The notes beneath the pieces are model-generated. The model was not told the origin of the DNA and did no database searches. It worked only from the letters and a program-made list of their open reading frames with translations. The position numbers were made by a program, and so were the translations under genes. From Deltaproteobacteria bacterium (GTDB lineage: Bacteria > Desulfobacterota > Binatia > UBA1149 > SPBQ01), in contig JAJCZM010000043.1 of NCBI GenBank assembly GCA_029262375.1, positions 121,162 to 185,161 on the forward strand: DNA of 64,000 bases. Reading direction: 5' to 3'. This document shows, in pieces, positions 8,899 to 15,462 of the stretch. Numbering within the stretch: the first letter of the stretch is position 1; each line of letters starts with the position of its first letter.

Positions 8899-9291
8899 TC
8901 AGGCTACGCTGTCACCAGTGGCACCCGTGCCTTCACAGTCCCTGATCGTAGGTCGGTCCCGTACAGCGAAGACCATGACGGAGTTCCTGAACTCGCTCTG
9001 ATTCCCGACCGCGTCGGTCAAAAAGACCTGGAAACCATAGAAGACACAGCGAACGAGCTGGGGTGCGATTGGCTGTGCACAGATAAGAGACGGCCCAGTT
9101 CCGGCAGAGTCAGAAGAACCCGCCCGGAGTATCGGCCCAACGTCCGACAAAATGACACGAACATTGATTGACATATGAGCAAGCGCAGAAAGATGATCTG
9201 AGGCTGTCGCGCAAAGGTCTACAGTCACCGCCCCCGGCCCCGCATCGAACTGAATCTGCGCAGCCGTGAATTCGAGTAGTTCCGGCGGCAT
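8899..9291 (-). CDS. Small hypothetical protein upstream of the AlbA_2 gene
   Basis: A 130-codon ORF starting MPPELLEFTAAQIQF. It contains alternating hydrophobic stretches (AVTVDL, MSINVRVILSDVG, QLVRCVFYGFQVFLTD, VMVFAVRD) that could form a beta-rich domain. No family recognised. It shares strand with, and lies 34 nt before, the AlbA_2 gene, so it may be co-transcribed. If it is not real, 8865-9561 is a 700-bp region without a gene. Confidence 0.45.
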   Translation of the reverse strand: MPPELLEFTAAQIQFDAGPGAVTVDLCATASDHLSALAHMSINVRVILSDVGPILRAGSSDSAGTGPSLICAQPIAPQLVRCVFYGFQVFLTDAVGNQSEFRNSVMVFAVRDRPTIRDCEGTGATGDSVA

Positions 9292-9561
9292 CGAGTCCAG
9301 GGCGCGATTTCAGGATAGTCTTGTCGCGGAAAGGTTCATCGAGGCGGTCGCCTGCTAACGATAGAGGAGTTGGAGCCCCTTCTATGACGTATCAGGGTTC
9401 ACCAGCGGCAACACGGCGCGCGAGAAGAAGACAGCAGACTTGCACGACGTTAGTGCTCAGTCAGCATCGACGACTCAGCCGGTTGTGGCCATCTCGCACG
9501 TTCCCTCCTGACACCGAAAACGTTGCCGTCGGTCTCAGAGTGGAGTAGTCGATTTCACACA

Positions 9562-11316
9562 ATGATAAATCCAGCTACGACCATGGCCGTGTCGATTGAA
9601 GCCAGGCAGGGCGTATACGCCCTGCTCCTCGGTTCTGGAATTTCGAGGCCAGCGGGTATCCCCACTGCTTGGGAAATGGTACGCGACCTGATCCGGCAGG
9701 TAGCGGCCTCATCAGGCGAGGACACCGCAGCCGACCCGGTGGACTGGTACCGAAACCGCTTCGGCAAAGAGCCATCCTATTCGGAGCTCCTAGAAGAACT
9801 CGCGCCGACTCCGGGTGACCGATCTCACGTCCTTAGGCCGTATTTCGAGCCAACCGAGAGAGATCGTGAGGAAGGCAGCAAAACACCGACCGATGCGCAC
9901 CGCGCCATCGCTCGGACAATTCGGGAACGATACTTCAAAGTCGTCATCACCACGAACTTTGACCGCTTACTCGAGCACGCACTCGCCAACGAAGGCCTTT
10001 CGCCTCAGATCGTGAGTAACGATGCAACAGTCCAGGGGATGGCACCACCCCAGCATTCGGACTGCACAATCATCAAAGTGCACGGCGACTACGTCGATCT
10101 AGCAACGAAAAATACACTGGGCGAGCTGACGGAGTACTCGCCCGACATGAACCGGCTGCTCGACCGCATTTTCACGGAGTACGGTCTGGTCATCTGCGGC
10201 TGGTCAGGCGAATGGGACAAGGCACTCGCGAATGCGATCCTTCGTTCTACGCGTCATCGATTCGCGACCTATTGGCTTACGAGATCTGGAGCTAGCACAC
10301 CAGCGCAGAGCATCATCGACTTTCGGCAAGCGACCGTCGTACCAATCGAATCCGCCGACGAAGCATTCGCTACGCTGGAATCATCGCTCCGGTCGCTTCG
10401 CGACCTTCAGACGGAACCACCGGTATCATCCGAGATCGCGATGGCGACGGCGAAGCGTTACCTAGCAAGCACCGAATATTCGATTCGCCTCCACGACCTA
10501 GTGATGCAAGAAGCCGACGCGATCCGCGTTGCGCTAGCCGGCCCGAGCTTTGACGTCAGCTCGCCGCCCCCCGACGAGTCGAACCTACCTGTTCGACACG
10601 AGCACGCCTATGCCGTCACCACGAGGTTGTGTGCCGTCTTGCTCGTCGGCGGCTACTTCGGCCACGGAGAACATATCCCCATTTGGCAGGAAGCGCTCCG
10701 GCGCGCGAGCTCAGTCAATCGTGGCGCCAGCGGCGTATCCTATCCAGCGTGGACCAGCCTACGGACCCTTCCCGCGTCGCTCGCACTCTACAGCGTGGGC
10801 ATGGGTGCTCTCGCAGCCGGGCGCTATGGCACGATCAAAGCGCTCCTTCTTGACACTTTCAGCCAGGATCCGCCCGACAATGGACCGCTGATCGAACACA
10901 CTTACGGGTTCGGGTCCGTGCACCCTACGGCGAGCAACGCGCTATTCGGCAGCCAGCGCAAAACACCAGGGAGCGACTGGATCCACGATCACTTGCAAGA
11001 ACGGCTAGCATCGTTCGTAGGGGGAACACGCCGCTATGAAGCACTGTTCAATCGGCTCGAGCTGCTTCTCTCGATGGCGTATACGGAACTGGTTGACCGT
11101 AACATGATCGACAATCCTGGTTGGACACCGGCTGGACGATTTACCTGGAACGATAGGAGGAGCGAGCGAGATACTTTTCAAATCTTCCGCAACGAACTCT
11201 CACGAACCGGTGGAGAATGGGCGCCTGTCGCAGCCGGTATGTTTAGGCAGGATCCAGACTACGCGGGTGAAGTACTTGAGAAAGTCGCAGACATTTGGAA
11301 GGAGCATCGGTGGTAA
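9562..11316 (+). CDS. SIR2-domain protein with uncharacterised C-terminal region (candidate defence NADase)
   Basis: A 584-residue protein counted from ATG 9562; an in-frame TTG at 9523 is an alternative. Residues 18-230 form a SIR2 Rossmann domain: LLLGSGIS (21-28) for NAD binding, VVITTNFDRLLE (127-138), KVHGDY with His174, and ICGWSGEWD (211-219). The zinc cysteines of protein deacetylases are absent, as in SIR2 effectors of antiphage systems, where the domain degrades NAD. Residues 300-584 are mostly helical with no motif recognised and may be a sensor. It is divergent from the AlbA_2 pair and followed 100 nt later by a small ORF on the same strand. Defence function is inferred from domain and context. 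Confidence 0.75.
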   Translation: MINPATTMAVSIEARQGVYALLLGSGISRPAGIPTAWEMVRDLIRQVAASSGEDTAADPVDWYRNRFGKEPSYSELLEELAPTPGDRSHVLRPYFEPTERDREEGSKTPTDAHRAIARTIRERYFKVVITTNFDRLLEHALANEGLSPQIVSNDATVQGMAPPQHSDCTIIKVHGDYVDLATKNTLGELTEYSPDMNRLLDRIFTEYGLVICGWSGEWDKALANAILRSTRHRFATYWLTRSGASTPAQSIIDFRQATVVPIESADEAFATLESSLRSLRDLQTEPPVSSEIAMATAKRYLASTEYSIRLHDLVMQEADAIRVALAGPSFDVSSPPPDESNLPVRHEHAYAVTTRLCAVLLVGGYFGHGEHIPIWQEALRRASSVNRGASGVSYPAWTSLRTLPASLALYSVGMGALAAGRYGTIKALLLDTFSQDPPDNGPLIEHTYGFGSVHPTASNALFGSQRKTPGSDWIHDHLQERLASFVGGTRRYEALFNRLELLLSMAYTELVDRNMIDNPGWTPAGRFTWNDRRSERDTFQIFRNELSRTGGEWAPVAAGMFRQDPDYAGEVLEKVADIWKEHRW

Positions 11317-11415
11317 CCCGACGGCGATTTATTCGATATCCGACGCTGGCCCACTGCCGCGGACCAGCAAGTGCCCCTCACGTTACGATCGTGGCCTGAG
11401 CCAAAGCCTTCCTCG

Positions 11416-11934
11416 ATGACTATGTACGCAGTAGCGGTGCGCGACCAAACGCTAATATTGTTCCTGCGGGTGCGCCGTGCACCCAGCGGAGACGTCTACG
11501 CCATCGACTCACTCGCCAATCACCACGAATCGAACTCTCACGCGAGCCTTCACGCCTCGGGCCGGCACCATTTCAAGGGCCACGGATTCATCGAGCTGGC
11601 TCGGGATCGACCGAAGCCGGACCAGAACCTACGCGGCAGCGTTAATGTCGTGACGAGGCCACTTGCAGCCAGCGAGATTGGGCGTCTCTATCGGCAGACC
11701 TGTGTCGCGTCAGAGTTCGATGCTGTCCTGGAAGTCCCCATCCACGAAATTGGCGCTGAGAAGTACACAACGCATGTCTCGGTTGACGTCGGCGAGCCAG
11801 GCGTGCCGGCTTTGATTCCTGTAGGCGCGAGAGTGATCGCTCAGTTGACCGTGGGAAAAGTGTCGCCTTGCATCCTAATCACTGCATTCGATACGAAAGG
11901 AGCGCTAGGAACGGGATCACCGACCGAGAAGTGA
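11416..11934 (+). CDS. Hypothetical protein with His-rich HASLHASGRHH segment
   Basis: A 172-codon ORF beginning MTMYAVAVRD, the first in-frame ATG; a GTG at 11371 would add 15 residues. The N-terminus alternates beta-like strands (YAVAVRDQTLILFLRVRR). A His/Ser-rich stretch follows at 41-52 (SHASLHASGRHH), then a possible second beta domain (VDVGEPGVPALIPVGARVIA). I do not recognise the family. It lies 100 nt downstream of the SIR2 gene on the same strand, so it may belong to that cassette. No clear ribosome-binding site. Confidence 0.5.
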   Translation: MTMYAVAVRDQTLILFLRVRRAPSGDVYAIDSLANHHESNSHASLHASGRHHFKGHGFIELARDRPKPDQNLRGSVNVVTRPLAASEIGRLYRQTCVASEFDAVLEVPIHEIGAEKYTTHVSVDVGEPGVPALIPVGARVIAQLTVGKVSPCILITAFDTKGALGTGSPTEK

Positions 11935-12195
11935 ACCCTGCGGCACCGTGCTAGGATCAGTGCAGCATGTAATCGTTGAACGCGTTGCAACACCGCTCGC
12001 CCAAACGCTACGCAGACCACATCGAGCAGTGCGAAGAACTGCACATCTCTACGGTCGCCCCCAGCTACCGACATCCAATCGAGATCGCGGCATCCCATGG
12101 AGCATGCCCAACTTCCCCATCGTGACGTTCGTCACACGTCGTGCTGGCTTCCACGAGTCACGGTGCTTCGCCTGCTACAGCGTGGCTAGGGTAGC

Positions 12196-12569
12196 GTGCC
12201 ATTGTGGGTCTTCTGCTCGGGAGAAGTAACGCCCGCAGACGGGGCCAACCTCCGCCACCGCGCGTTCAACAGAACTCTGGACAAGACGGAACCACGGCGC
12301 ATCCGGTTCCACGATCTGCGCCATACATACGCAAGCATGATGCCCAGAGCGAGAGCCTGCCATACGTACGCGACCAACTCGACCATAGCTCAATCAGGAT
12401 AGCCGTTGATACTTGCGGCCACGTGATCCCGGGTAGCAATCGCGCGGCTGTGGAGAAACTGGAGGCGGCACTCGTCGACCAGCCCAACGACGCCTGGACA
12501 TCCCGGTACGCGATTCCACTATGCGCCCACCAGCCACACTGCATTGTTTCGACCTGCGTTACCGCGTAG
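12196..12569 (+). pseudogene. Remnant of a phage-type tyrosine integrase (C-terminal, frameshifted)
   Basis: Frame 1 from 12196 reads WVFCSGEVTPADGANLRHRA and then RIRFHDLRHTYASMM, the box II His-x-x-Arg region of phage integrases. After ATGATG near 12340 the match continues in the next frame: ESLPYVRDQLDHSSIRIAVD, then TCGHVIPG and NRAAVEKLEAAL. That is the standard integrase C-terminus except that TYGH has become TCGH, so the catalytic Tyr is Cys. A one-base deletion near 12343 explains the frame change. The N-terminal two thirds and the first catalytic Arg are missing; a TAG lies in frame at 12187. It points away from an active element and sits about 0.8 kb from the tRNA-fMet gene. Confidence 0.85.
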
Positions 12570-12579
12570 CCAGAGTGGC

Positions 12580-13182
12580 ATGGAGCAAATCACAGTCATC
12601 GTGGGCGTTGGCGAGAGCGAGATAGCACCAGAGAACGGCATCATTCTCAGCGTAAAAGGCAGCATGATCGGAGCAGCGGAGGCCGTCGTCGGTCGCCCGG
12701 GCATGCCAAATCTCGACGCGTCTTTCACCCTTGGGTCGGCCGTCCTCTTTGAGACGCCCGAAGGGCTGTATGAGGTCAGGCTTATGAGCGCCAGTCCAAC
12801 GAGAGCAAACTTTCTGATCACTCAAATCACCCCTAAACCAGGCCTAGCTGCCGGGTTCGTCGAGCAGGATGTGGAAAACTCGCGCTTCACTTCTGACGAA
12901 CGCGTCCAGATCACGCGCAGCGTGAAAACGATCCGGCTCGCGATGGCGCAACGGACGGATCTCGCGAGTGAGCAGCTAGACTACATCACGCGGAAGCTCA
13001 ACGAGATCGACGAAGCTTCGGGTCGTTACGGCCGAAAGGAGTGGATGAACCTGGTGCTAGGAACACTAACGAGTACGGCCGTCCAGGCGGGCCTCGAATC
13101 CCAGACTGCAAAAGCTCTATTCCAAGCGGCGGGCCAGGCACTCTCGTGGCTATACCAGGGCGGGCTGACGCTCATTCAATAG
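12580..13182 (+). CDS. Hypothetical protein between integrase remnant and tRNA-fMet
   Basis: A 200-residue protein from ATG 12580, just after the integrase remnant. The N-terminal 100 residues look like a beta domain (QITVIVGVGESEIAP, IILSVKGSM, AVLFETPEGLYEVRLMS). The C-terminal 90 residues are helical, with polar helix ERVQITRSVKTIRLAMAQRT and a final amphipathic or hydrophobic segment (TAKALFQAAGQALSWLYQGG). Family not recognised. The two-part architecture and place between an integrase relic and a tRNA suggest mobile-element cargo, but nothing shows its function. No obvious ribosome-binding site. Confidence 0.55.
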   Translation: MEQITVIVGVGESEIAPENGIILSVKGSMIGAAEAVVGRPGMPNLDASFTLGSAVLFETPEGLYEVRLMSASPTRANFLITQITPKPGLAAGFVEQDVENSRFTSDERVQITRSVKTIRLAMAQRTDLASEQLDYITRKLNEIDEASGRYGRKEWMNLVLGTLTSTAVQAGLESQTAKALFQAAGQALSWLYQGGLTLIQ

Positions 13183-13278
13183 CGGTCGGTTTTTATGCGC
13201 GGTTGCAGCCCGCTCGGCCGGCATCATCGCAACCGGCAGCACCCCGACGCCGCCTCTCGCACCAATCCCCAACCAACG

Positions 13279-13300
13279 AAAACGGCGCCGAAGCGCCGTT
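13279..13300 (-). terminator. Intrinsic terminator of the tRNA-fMet transcript
   Basis: AACGGCGC/GCGCCGTT stem of 8 bp with TTCG loop on the minus strand, followed by TTTTCG, starting 22 nt after the tRNA 3' end. Same stem-loop as at 6113-6137. Confidence 0.75.
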
Positions 13301-13321
13301 CACGAAACATCAAGTTTTAAA

Positions 13322-13398
13322 TGGGTGCGGGGGCAGGATTTGAACCTGCGACCTGCGGGTTATGAGCCCGCCGAGCTACCAGACTGCTCCACCCCGCG
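13322..13398 (-). tRNA. tRNA-fMet(CAT), initiator
   Basis: Read on the minus strand it starts CGCGGGGTGGAGCAGTCTGG and ends GCACCCA with encoded CCA. The anticodon loop is CTCATAA with three G-C pairs below it (GGG/CCC), and the T-loop is TTCAAAT. The first base C opposes A72, the unpaired 1-72 position that marks bacterial initiator tRNAs. Overall it closely resembles E. coli tRNA-fMet. It lies between rluB and the accessory segment; its 3' end faces that segment, the usual side for tRNA-directed integration. Confidence 0.95.
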
Positions 13399-13403
13399 CG
13401 AGC

Positions 13404-13432
13404 CTTATAGGAGCGGCTGGCGGGGCTGTCAA
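13404..13432 (-). promoter_or_regulatory. Sigma70-type promoter of tRNA-fMet
   Basis: On the minus strand TTGACA (13427-13432) is a perfect -35 box, followed after exactly 17 nt by TATAAG (13404-13409). Mature tRNA position 1 is only 6 nt below the -10 box, so the 5' leader would be close to zero. Confidence 0.8.
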
Positions 13433-13455
13433 ACCAACTGAGGGGGAACGCTGCG

Positions 13456-13482
13456 AACGAGCGAGATAAATGAGCGCTCGTT
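13456..13482 (-). repeat. Inverted repeat downstream of rluB
   Basis: AACGAGCG (13456-13463) and CGCTCGTT (13475-13482) can form an 8-bp hairpin with an 11-nt loop, starting right after the rluB stop and just upstream of the tRNA promoter. No T-run follows it on the minus strand, so it may be a weak rluB terminator. Confidence 0.45.
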
Positions 13483-13485
13483 GCG

Positions 13486-14736
13486 TCACAATCCGAGTGC
13501 TTGGCGCAGTTCGGCTTCTTCTTCGCGCGTAAGATGTCGTGCGGTGCCGGTTACGAGACGCCCGAGTTTGATCGGACCGATCGCTGTGCGGCGCAGTTTC
13601 TCGACCGTGAGACCGACCGCTTCCATCATGCGTCGCACCTGCCGGTTGCGTCCCTCGGTGATGCGCACCTCGACCCATGCTTTGCCATCATGCGCACGCA
13701 CGACGCGTATGTAAGCAGGACCCGTCACTCCATCGTCCAAGCGTACGCCCTTTCGGAGCCGTTCGATCTGACGCTCGCCGGGTTCGGGGTTCACTTTCGC
13801 CTGGTAGATCTTCTCGACCTCCCATCGCGGGTGCGTGAGACGCGCGGCCAACTCACCGTCGTTGGTCAGCAGCAGCGCACCGGTCGTGTGAAAGTCCAGC
13901 CGGCCGGCGGGCACGATCTTGCGGCCCATTCCCGCCACGATCTCACCGACACAGGGGCGATTCTCGGGATCGCGCATCGTCGTGACCATGTTTCCAGGCT
14001 TATTGAGGAGCCAATACTCGAAGCGCGTAGGCAGCGAGAGGCGCTGGCCATCGACCTTTACATGATCGCGCGAGAGATCGGCTCGCGTGCCGAGTTCGGT
14101 GACGACTTTGCCGTTGAGCATGACTTCGCCGTTGCGAATGAGCTCTTCGGCACCTCGCCTCGATGCGATCCCGGCCCGTGCGATGAGCACCTGGAGGCGA
14201 ACGCCCGCTTCAGACGGCGTGGTGCGCGGTGCCGGCGTCTTCGTCGTCCGCGCACGGATCGTTTTGCGCGCGGCGCGCGGGTACGCCGCCTTCCGCCTAG
14301 TTGATGCTGACGGGCGGCTCTTCGTCGTCGTCGTCTTGGTCGTCCTCGTGGTCTTGGTCGATGTAGTCGCTTTTGCGCGTGTGGGCGCTGCCGAAGCGGA
14401 TTTTCGGGACGTCGTCGTCCTTTGATCGGCCGACTTTGTCGTCCTTGGCCCCGCCGACTTTGTCGTCCTTCGATCGGCCGACTTTGTCGTCCTCGGCCCG
14501 GCCGACTTTGTCGTCCTTGGACCCGCCGACTTGCTCGTCCTTCGATCGGACGACTTTGCCGTCCTTGGACCGGCCGACTTTGCCGTCGAGCGTTTGCTCA
14601 CCGGCTTGCCCGTTGCGCTCTTTGCTGTCTTGCGAGGCCCCGACGTCGTGCGCTTCTGCCCCGCCGACTTCGTCTGCCTTTGCCCCGCCGACTTCGTCGT
14701 AGTCCTGCGCGTTGGTGGTCTGCTCTTCCCCTTCAC
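13486..14736 (-). CDS. rluB: 23S rRNA pseudouridine synthase (RluB/RsuA family) with long basic N-terminal repeat region
   Basis: GTG start at 14736 is chosen because AAGGAG lies 6 nt upstream; a TTG at 14751 is also in frame. Residues 1-175 are a Lys/Arg/Ser/Thr tail with eight octapeptides like TTKSAGPR. The S4 domain follows (RLQVLIARAGIASRRGAEEL), then the catalytic core with GRLDFHTTGALLLTNDG holding the catalytic Asp, and the motif RNRQVRRMMEAVGL. It isomerises a uridine in 23S rRNA. The gene overlaps scpB by 440 nt in another frame. No start codon exists between the scpB stop and the S4 domain except a GTG inside the domain, so the overlap must be translated. The basic tail may bind rRNA (inference). 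Confidence 0.9.
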   Translation of the reverse strand: MKGKSRPPTRRTTTKSAGQRQTKSAGQKRTTSGPRKTAKSATGKPVSKRSTAKSAGPRTAKSSDRRTSKSAGPRTTKSAGPRTTKSADRRTTKSAGPRTTKSADQRTTTSRKSASAAPTRAKATTSTKTTRTTKTTTTKSRPSASTRRKAAYPRAARKTIRARTTKTPAPRTTPSEAGVRLQVLIARAGIASRRGAEELIRNGEVMLNGKVVTELGTRADLSRDHVKVDGQRLSLPTRFEYWLLNKPGNMVTTMRDPENRPCVGEIVAGMGRKIVPAGRLDFHTTGALLLTNDGELAARLTHPRWEVEKIYQAKVNPEPGERQIERLRKGVRLDDGVTGPAYIRVVRAHDGKAWVEVRITEGRNRQVRRMMEAVGLTVEKLRRTAIGPIKLGRLVTGTARHLTREEEAELRQALGL

Positions 14737-15442
14737 CGTCTTCTCCTTCAAAGGGCAATACCGCAGCCTCGCGCTCTTCGCTTTCGCTGAAGCCGGTGTG
14801 CTCGGCCAGGTTGGTGAACTCGTCGCCGAGTTCGGCCAACGTCGGCAGAGCTTTCAAATCTTTCAAACTGAACATTTCGAGAAACAACGGCGTGGTCGCG
14901 TACACCAGCGGCCGCCCGGGCACGTCGCGGCGCCCGGCGATCTTCATGACTTTGCGCTCGACCAAACTCTCGAGCACGCCGGAGCAATCGACACCGCGAA
15001 CCGACTCGACTTCGGCGCGTGTGACCGGCTGACGGTACGCCACGATGGCGAGCGTCTCCATCGCCGCGCGCGTAAGGCGGAACGGACGCTCTTTGAACAA
15101 CTTCTTGATGACGGACTGATGCTCGGGGGCGGTACGCATCTGCCATCCACCGGCAACCTGAAGCAGGCCGACCCCGCGTCCCTCGTAGTCGCCTTGTAGG
15201 TCCGTCAGCGCCGCACCGACCTCGAGTCGCGACGCGCCGGCAATGAGATCCGTAAGACGCTTGACCGGCAGTGGATCGCCTGCGGCGAACAGTACCGCCT
15301 CGAGAACCGGCTTGAGCTTATCTACCGGCCACGAGCCGCCATCGACCGCATCTTCGAGCAGCTCTTCGAGTTCGGCTTCGTCGGGCGCAGATGCATCGGC
15401 CGCCTTCTGCGCTTGTACGGTCTTGTCTTTCTTCTTGGCCAT
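14297..15442 (-). CDS. scpB: Segregation and condensation protein B with acidic repeat tail
   Basis: A 381-residue protein; ScpB is usually about 180-220. Residues 40-215 are the paired winged-helix ScpB core (KPVLEAVLFAAGDPLPVKRL, FRLTRAAMETLAIVAYRQPV, VPGRPLVYATTPLFLEMFSL). ScpB bridges the SMC-ScpA condensin ring. After about residue 215 an extension unlike the family begins: an acidic stretch, then octapeptides of the type DDKVGRSK, ending in an Asp/Glu-rich tail. The whole extension is also read in another frame as the rluB N-terminus. It lies 20 nt after scpA, as in the usual scpAB operon. Confidence 0.93.
   Translation of the reverse strand: MAKKKDKTVQAQKAADASAPDEAELEELLEDAVDGGSWPVDKLKPVLEAVLFAAGDPLPVKRLTDLIAGASRLEVGAALTDLQGDYEGRGVGLLQVAGGWQMRTAPEHQSVIKKLFKERPFRLTRAAMETLAIVAYRQPVTRAEVESVRGVDCSGVLESLVERKVMKIAGRRDVPGRPLVYATTPLFLEMFSLKDLKALPTLAELGDEFTNLAEHTGFSESEEREAAVLPFEGEDGEGEEQTTNAQDYDEVGGAKADEVGGAEAHDVGASQDSKERNGQAGEQTLDGKVGRSKDGKVVRSKDEQVGGSKDDKVGRAEDDKVGRSKDDKVGGAKDDKVGRSKDDDVPKIRFGSAHTRKSDYIDQDHEDDQDDDDEEPPVSIN
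14411..14592. repeat. 24-bp tandem repeat inside the scpB/rluB overlap
   Basis: About 7.5 copies of a 24-bp unit (plus-strand core GCCGACTTTGTCGTCCTT followed by a variable GGCCCC or CGATCG). The unit length is a multiple of three, so both overlapping frames stay open. scpB reads DDKVGRSK-like octapeptides and rluB reads TTKSAGPR-like octapeptides from the same DNA. Confidence 0.9.
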
Positions 15443-15462
15443 GGCCGTTCCCCGCGCCGCCC

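Noticed and set aside
7530..11934. A named antiphage system (Thoeris, DSR, SIR2-HerA)
   Set aside because: No ThsB/TIR, HerA or Argonaute gene is adjacent, and the SIR2 protein is shorter than DSR proteins; naming would go beyond the evidence.
13456..13482. Strong rluB terminator
   Set aside because: The hairpin is good but lacks a T-run on the minus strand, so I list it only as an inverted repeat.
14411..14592. CRISPR-like array
   Set aside because: Units of 24 bp are contiguous without unique spacers and keep two coding frames open; this is a coding tandem repeat.
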